Assembly (NCBI GenBank): GCA_905236055.1
Contig: CAJOOA010000009.1
Span: forward strand, 1-35,166
Length of the DNA: 35,166 nucleotides
Reading direction: 5' to 3'
DNA from: Candidatus Gastranaerophilales bacterium
GTDB taxonomy: Bacteria; Cyanobacteriota; Vampirovibrionia; Gastranaerophilales; Gastranaerophilaceae
Position 1 is the stretch's first letter, and every line of letters begins with the position of its first letter. Under the pieces are notes generated by a model. It worked only from the letters and a program-made list of their open reading frames with translations, did no database searches and was not told the DNA's origin. A program made the translations under genes and the position numbers. Shown one piece after another: positions 32,011 through 35,166 of the stretch.

Positions 32011-33278
32011 TAATAGATAAGAGGAAAGAACTTTCCGTCAAATACAAAAAAGCGCTTGATGATGAACAAACAAACGTAAAAATTGCGAAAAATCTCAGGG
32101 ACGCAATGAGTTTAATACAAACGTCAGAGCCGGATTTGATTATTATTTCGGATAGTATAGAAGAATCATTGATTTCTTTTTGTCAAAAAGTCAGAGCGCT
32201 TACTTACAATACAAGACCGGTTATTGTCGCATTGTCCAAATCAGCAGATATGAATGACAGAATTCAAGTTTTGGAAAGTGGCGCTGATGACTTTTGGAGT
32301 GAGCCAGTCGATATTGAGGAATTTAAGACCCGTATAAAAGCACATTTGAGAAGGGAATTAGAATCAAATTTAGATAATAAAACTTTGTTACCGAATAACT
32401 TCGCGACGGTTAAAAGCTTAAAAAGAGTTCTTAATAACGACAAAGACAGAGCTGTGCTTTTAATAGGTATTGACAATTTGAATGAATATATCAGTGTATA
32501 TTCGGATATTGCCGGAGATAAGTTGATACAAGCGTTTGTAGCAATAGTTAAATCTGCGATTGAGGTGAAGGACTTTTTCGGACAAATTGATAATAATAAC
32601 TTTGTTTTGATTACAAATCCATACAGAGCCGAAAAATTTGCTGCATATCTTGCATTTGCTTTCGATACGGTTGTACCTAAATTTTATTCTGAGACCGATG
32701 TTAAAAGGGGTTATGTGCTAGTAAAAGGCGACAATAAAGCGGGCATGAGAGCCAATTTTGTTTCTTTGCGAATCGGCGGAATTATGGACGGATACGACTT
32801 AATCGGTACAACAGATGCACTTTTGGAACGTCTATATTATTTGAAAAAATCCGCTCGACTACAATCGGGTTCAAATTATATAATTGATCGAGTCAAATTA
32901 ACAGGTGATATTTTAAATCTTAATGATTCAATGTTTGGCAAAATATATATAAAAGAGCCAGACGAATCACTTTCTTTGTTAATTAGGACCACTTTGGAAC
33001 TTCAAGGATATGAGGTTGTAAATACAATTGACTCTGAAAACCCCATACAACCGGCATTAATTATTATTGATAGCGGCGATAATATGAAGGAACTTGATTA
33101 TTGCAGAAATTTAAAAAATAATCCGAATTTTGCCAATACAAAAATAATTGTTACTACGTCCGTTCATGACAAAACAGCTGTGCTTGATGCCGGAGCAGAT
33201 TTGTACTTGCCAAAACCCTATGAATTGACTGATTTGATAGGGTGGATTGAGTACTTTTATAAAATGAACAATATTTAA
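31992..33278 (+). CDS. REC-degenerate GGDEF-REC signalling protein
   Basis: Starts inside the kinase gene with a GGAGGAGG Shine-Dalgarno, so the two are coupled. Receiver 1 (1-about 120) has Asp54 (IIISDSIEES) and a KLIID-like start (LLIIDKRKEL) with only one acidic residue of the usual pair. Residues about 140-310 look like a GGDEF-type domain (VLLIGIDNLNEYISVYSDIAGDKLIQAF), but the active loop is GQIDNNNF instead of GGDEF, so no diguanylate cyclase activity is expected. Receiver 2 (about 318-428) has LIIIDSG and a Lys in LPKPYE. Probably a phospho-acceptor/adaptor for the neighbouring kinases. No DNA-binding domain. Confidence 0.85.
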   Translation: MLSNLLIIDKRKELSVKYKKALDDEQTNVKIAKNLRDAMSLIQTSEPDLIIISDSIEESLISFCQKVRALTYNTRPVIVALSKSADMNDRIQVLESGADDFWSEPVDIEEFKTRIKAHLRRELESNLDNKTLLPNNFATVKSLKRVLNNDKDRAVLLIGIDNLNEYISVYSDIAGDKLIQAFVAIVKSAIEVKDFFGQIDNNNFVLITNPYRAEKFAAYLAFAFDTVVPKFYSETDVKRGYVLVKGDNKAGMRANFVSLRIGGIMDGYDLIGTTDALLERLYYLKKSARLQSGSNYIIDRVKLTGDILNLNDSMFGKIYIKEPDESLSLLIRTTLELQGYEVVNTIDSENPIQPALIIIDSGDNMKELDYCRNLKNNPNFANTKIIVTTSVHDKTAVLDAGADLYLPKPYELTDLIGWIEYFYKMNNI

Positions 33279-33289
33279 GTTATTTCTAA

Positions 33290-33628
33290 ATCCATAACGA
33301 TTTAGGTATTGATGAGAATTTCTTATTCAAGTCTATTAAAAAAATTGAAGGTGATTCTGATTTTGAAAATTTACAAGTAACGAACCTAGGGCAATTGAAA
33401 TATATAGGCGGAGATGGACATTTTTCTTGTAACAGAGTTAAGCGCTTAGGTAAATTGAAATATATAAAAGGGAATGCCTATTTTGATGAGTCATGGGTTT
33501 CGGATTTGGGAATGCTCAATTTTATCGGCGGAGATATTGAAATCTATGATGCACCATTAACAGAAAAAGCATTTGAATCGGTCAAAGTCGGTGGTGAAAT
33601 ACGAAAAGGTCAATGGAAACGTAAATAA
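33290..33628 (+). pseudogene. 5'-truncated leucine-rich-repeat protein remnant
   Basis: The track reports 77 residues from a TTG at 33395, but the frame is open from just after a TAA at 33287 with no ATG, GTG or TTG start before 33395, and the TTG lacks a usable Shine-Dalgarno. The translation holds about three 20-residue repeats of the form V-x-x-L-G-x-L-x-x-I-x-G-x-x-x-F (for example VTNLGQLKYIGGDGHF and VKRLGKLKYIKGNAYF). Such repeats occur in bacterial LRR-like proteins. The start of the gene is missing, so I read it as a remnant. The rest of the 33279-33633 stretch has no other feature. Confidence 0.5.
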
Positions 33629-33633
33629 AGAAT

Positions 33634-34572
33634 CTATTCCACTATAGATGCGCCGTTTTCTTCGACTTTAAGTGTCATTATATTGGCATTAATATTTTGT
33701 TTTGACCAAATATCATTAACTGTTGATTTAATTTTATCCAAATCGTATTTGTGAGAAATTACAAGTATTGTAGGTCCAGCCCCTGATAATACGCAGCCAA
33801 GGATTCCATCTTCATTCCGAAAAGCATCCATAATTTCTCTCATACCGGGGACTAATTTTTCCCTATATTGCTGATGTAATCTGTCTTGCAGAGCTTTCTT
33901 CATCAACTTTTCGTCTTTTGTATGAATTGCATGAATGAGCATCCCCAAGTGTTTTGCATTAAATACGGCATCTTGCATAGGAACTTCTTTGGGTAACACT
34001 GAACGTGCAATGTTTGTTGAAAGCTCAAAATCAGGAATGCAAACAGTTAAATCCCATTCTTCAGGCCAATCAAATTTGCAATAAGAAATGGTACCGTCAT
34101 CCTCTTGATTAGAGAGTACAAATCCGCCAAGAATAGCCGGAGCAACATTATCAGGATGTCCTTCAACCTCTGTTGCTATAGCTAGCAAAGCTGTTTCGTC
34201 TGCAGGATTTCCCAAAAGCTTATTTGCCGCAAGCAATCCTCCAACAATGACGGAGGATGAACTTCCCAACCCTCTTGCGACAGGTATTTGTGATTCTATG
34301 TTTATTTTAAGTTCGGATGGCTCTTGTCCTATTGAGTTGTACAAAAGCTCAACTGCTTTATAAACAATGTTATTTTCATCTCTTGGAATGTTTTCAAAGG
34401 CCGTTTCATCAAATGATTCATCATCAGCCATCATATTTATTTCAATGCCCGTTCCCGGCAGTACAGTTTCTTCAATAGTAACTGTATTGTATATAGGAAG
34501 TGCAATACCTAAACAATCAAAACCGGGGCCAATGTTTGCCGAACTAGCCGGAACTTTTACGCTCACTTTCAT
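33634..34572 (-). CDS. thrB: Homoserine kinase
   Basis: Phosphorylates homoserine on the way to threonine. GHMP-kinase family: N-terminal PASSANIGPGFDCLG, ATP-binding PVARGLGSSSSVIVGGLLAANKLLG, HPDNVAPAILGG and the C-terminal GCVLSGAGPTIL. The 312 residues match the usual length. The start MKVSVKVPASS is where family members begin; GAGGAGA lies 13 nt upstream, a little long. It is monocistronic here; thrA and thrC are not in the window. Confidence 0.96.
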   Translation of the reverse strand: MKVSVKVPASSANIGPGFDCLGIALPIYNTVTIEETVLPGTGIEINMMADDESFDETAFENIPRDENNIVYKAVELLYNSIGQEPSELKINIESQIPVARGLGSSSSVIVGGLLAANKLLGNPADETALLAIATEVEGHPDNVAPAILGGFVLSNQEDDGTISYCKFDWPEEWDLTVCIPDFELSTNIARSVLPKEVPMQDAVFNAKHLGMLIHAIHTKDEKLMKKALQDRLHQQYREKLVPGMREIMDAFRNEDGILGCVLSGAGPTILVISHKYDLDKIKSTVNDIWSKQNINANIMTLKVEENGASIVE

Positions 34573-34605
34573 TTCTTAAAATTATCTCCTCGTGAATATA
34601 TAGGG

Positions 34606-34634
34606 TTTATACAATAAATAAGAAAAAAAGACAA
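34606..34634 (-). promoter_or_regulatory. Promoter of thrB
   Basis: Minus strand TTGTCT, 17-bp spacer, TATAAA; about 34 bp before the thrB ATG. Confidence 0.55.
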
Positions 34635-34661
34635 GAATACACTTTGCCCAAATATTAAGAT

Positions 34662-34689
34662 TTGTAAAAAAATATCTTTTTATTATAAA
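34662..34689 (+). promoter_or_regulatory. Candidate promoter of the gene at 34755
   Basis: TTGTAA, 16-bp spacer, TATAAA, in the 182-bp gap divergent from thrB. Confidence 0.4.
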
Positions 34690-34754
34690 TCTCAGGCAAT
34701 TCTGAATATTCATTAAACTTAATGGGAATGTGTAGTACTTAGGAGTGTTAAATT

Positions 34755-35166
34755 ATGACATATTCTTATTCAGCCCCGATGACCTATGTTCAGCATGAAC
34801 CGGCTGTATATCAACAAAACTATTATCAGGTATCAACAAATAAGAAAAATTCGTCAATAAATGCAGGTCTTGCAGGTGCAGGAGTCGGATTAGCCGGCGG
34901 AGCCATTGTGGGGATGAGCAAGGGACATCCATATATACAAAACGGTGTTCCTACAAATGATTTTGTTAAATCTACAGTACAAAAATATATCAAAAAAGCT
35001 CCCGATGCTCAAAAACTTGCATATAATCAAACAAATGAAATATTGAGTAAGATAAAAAATGTACAAACAGTAGAAGAATTGAATGCTCTTTTGAGCAATA
35101 ATGCAGAGGCCTCAAAAACAATTGAACAGATTTTAGGGACTTCAATTGACTCATATATTAAGGATG
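34755..35166 (+). CDS. Orphan protein, C-terminus cut by window edge
   Basis: Absent from the track because it runs off the right edge. 137 codons are open from the ATG, which has AGGAG 9 nt upstream. The product begins MTYSYSAPMTYVQHEPAVYQ, a Tyr/Gln-rich start of about 35 residues. A Gly/Ala-rich hydrophobic stretch follows (AGLAGAGVGLAGGAIVGM, about 36-53), which may be a membrane-associated segment, and then a charged helical region (DFVKSTVQKYIKKAPDAQK). The overall look, including the Tyr-rich N-terminus and short Gly/Ala hydrophobic helix, resembles the zincin-like and HNH-like orphans of this genome. Function unknown. Confidence 0.75.
   Translation, partial: MTYSYSAPMTYVQHEPAVYQQNYYQVSTNKKNSSINAGLAGAGVGLAGGAIVGMSKGHPYIQNGVPTNDFVKSTVQKYIKKAPDAQKLAYNQTNEILSKIKNVQTVEELNALLSNNAEASKTIEQILGTSIDSYIKD

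Noticed and set aside
1-35166. CRISPR arrays, insertion sequences, prophage, rRNA
   Set aside because: No regularly spaced direct repeats, transposase, integrase or phage structural genes, and no rRNA sequence seen; only one tRNA.

Overview
The window looks like chromosomal DNA from an AT-rich, Gram-negative-type, probably anaerobic bacterium. Evidence for an outer membrane is a Kdo transferase (waaA). Evidence for an anaerobic or microaerophilic life is a flavodiiron protein with rubredoxin. A PilT ATPase and a class III-type prepilin point to type IV pilus or pseudopilus machinery. The rpmG-tRNA(Trp)-secE-nusG-rplK-rplA order, the two NarL-type regulators with near-identical C-termini, the FTLAE-type prepilin and several lineage-looking orphan proteins make a non-photosynthetic relative of Cyanobacteria (Melainabacteria/Vampirovibrionia, Gastranaerophilales-like) my best guess. 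That is an inference from gene content; no search was run.

Layout. 1-3521 (minus): an edge-truncated orphan protein, then trkA-trkH K+ uptake genes joined by a TAATG overlap. 3659-5503 (plus): glmS with its own terminator. 5581-8133 (minus): rpmG, tRNA-Trp, secE, nusG, rplK, rplA, closed by a strong terminator; rplJ and rplL do not follow. Both rplK and rplA carry the same structured leader just before their Shine-Dalgarno sites, likely L1 repressor targets. 8311-12521 (plus): waaA, an HNH-like protein overlapping a YraN-type nuclease-fold protein, flavodiiron protein and rubredoxin. 12694-13818 (plus): a His/Gly/Met-rich orphan protein. 13868-16210 (minus): a membrane-anchored class A beta-lactamase-fold protein lacking the deacylating Glu, then pilT. 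16424-21553: an orphan NarL-type regulator, a convergent secreted protein, accD-accA, and a TPR/glycosyltransferase-like protein with a histone-like Lys-rich tail. 22900-24707 (minus): nanE, a ROK kinase, a small orphan ORF and der. 24822-26632: an orphan membrane-anchored protein converging on a HELGH zincin-like protein. 26730-33278: two divergent signalling operons. 33290-33628: a 5'-truncated leucine-rich-repeat remnant. 33634-34572 (minus): thrB. 34755-end: an edge-truncated orphan protein.

How the genes work together. The most integrated region is 26730-33278. To the left run a response-regulator/PAS/histidine kinase, a NarL-type regulator and a Lys-rich effector-like protein, all tightly coupled. 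To the right run a prepilin, a PC4-like ssDNA-binding protein, a minimal soluble histidine kinase and a REC-(degenerate GGDEF)-REC protein. The two sets share a 92-bp divergent promoter region and may form one phosphorelay linked to surface pili. No mobile element, CRISPR array or rRNA was found. Intergenic gaps are all under about 220 bp apart from the 33279-33633 stretch holding the LRR remnant. Many genes have an extended -10 promoter (TGnTATAAT or TGnTAGAAT).
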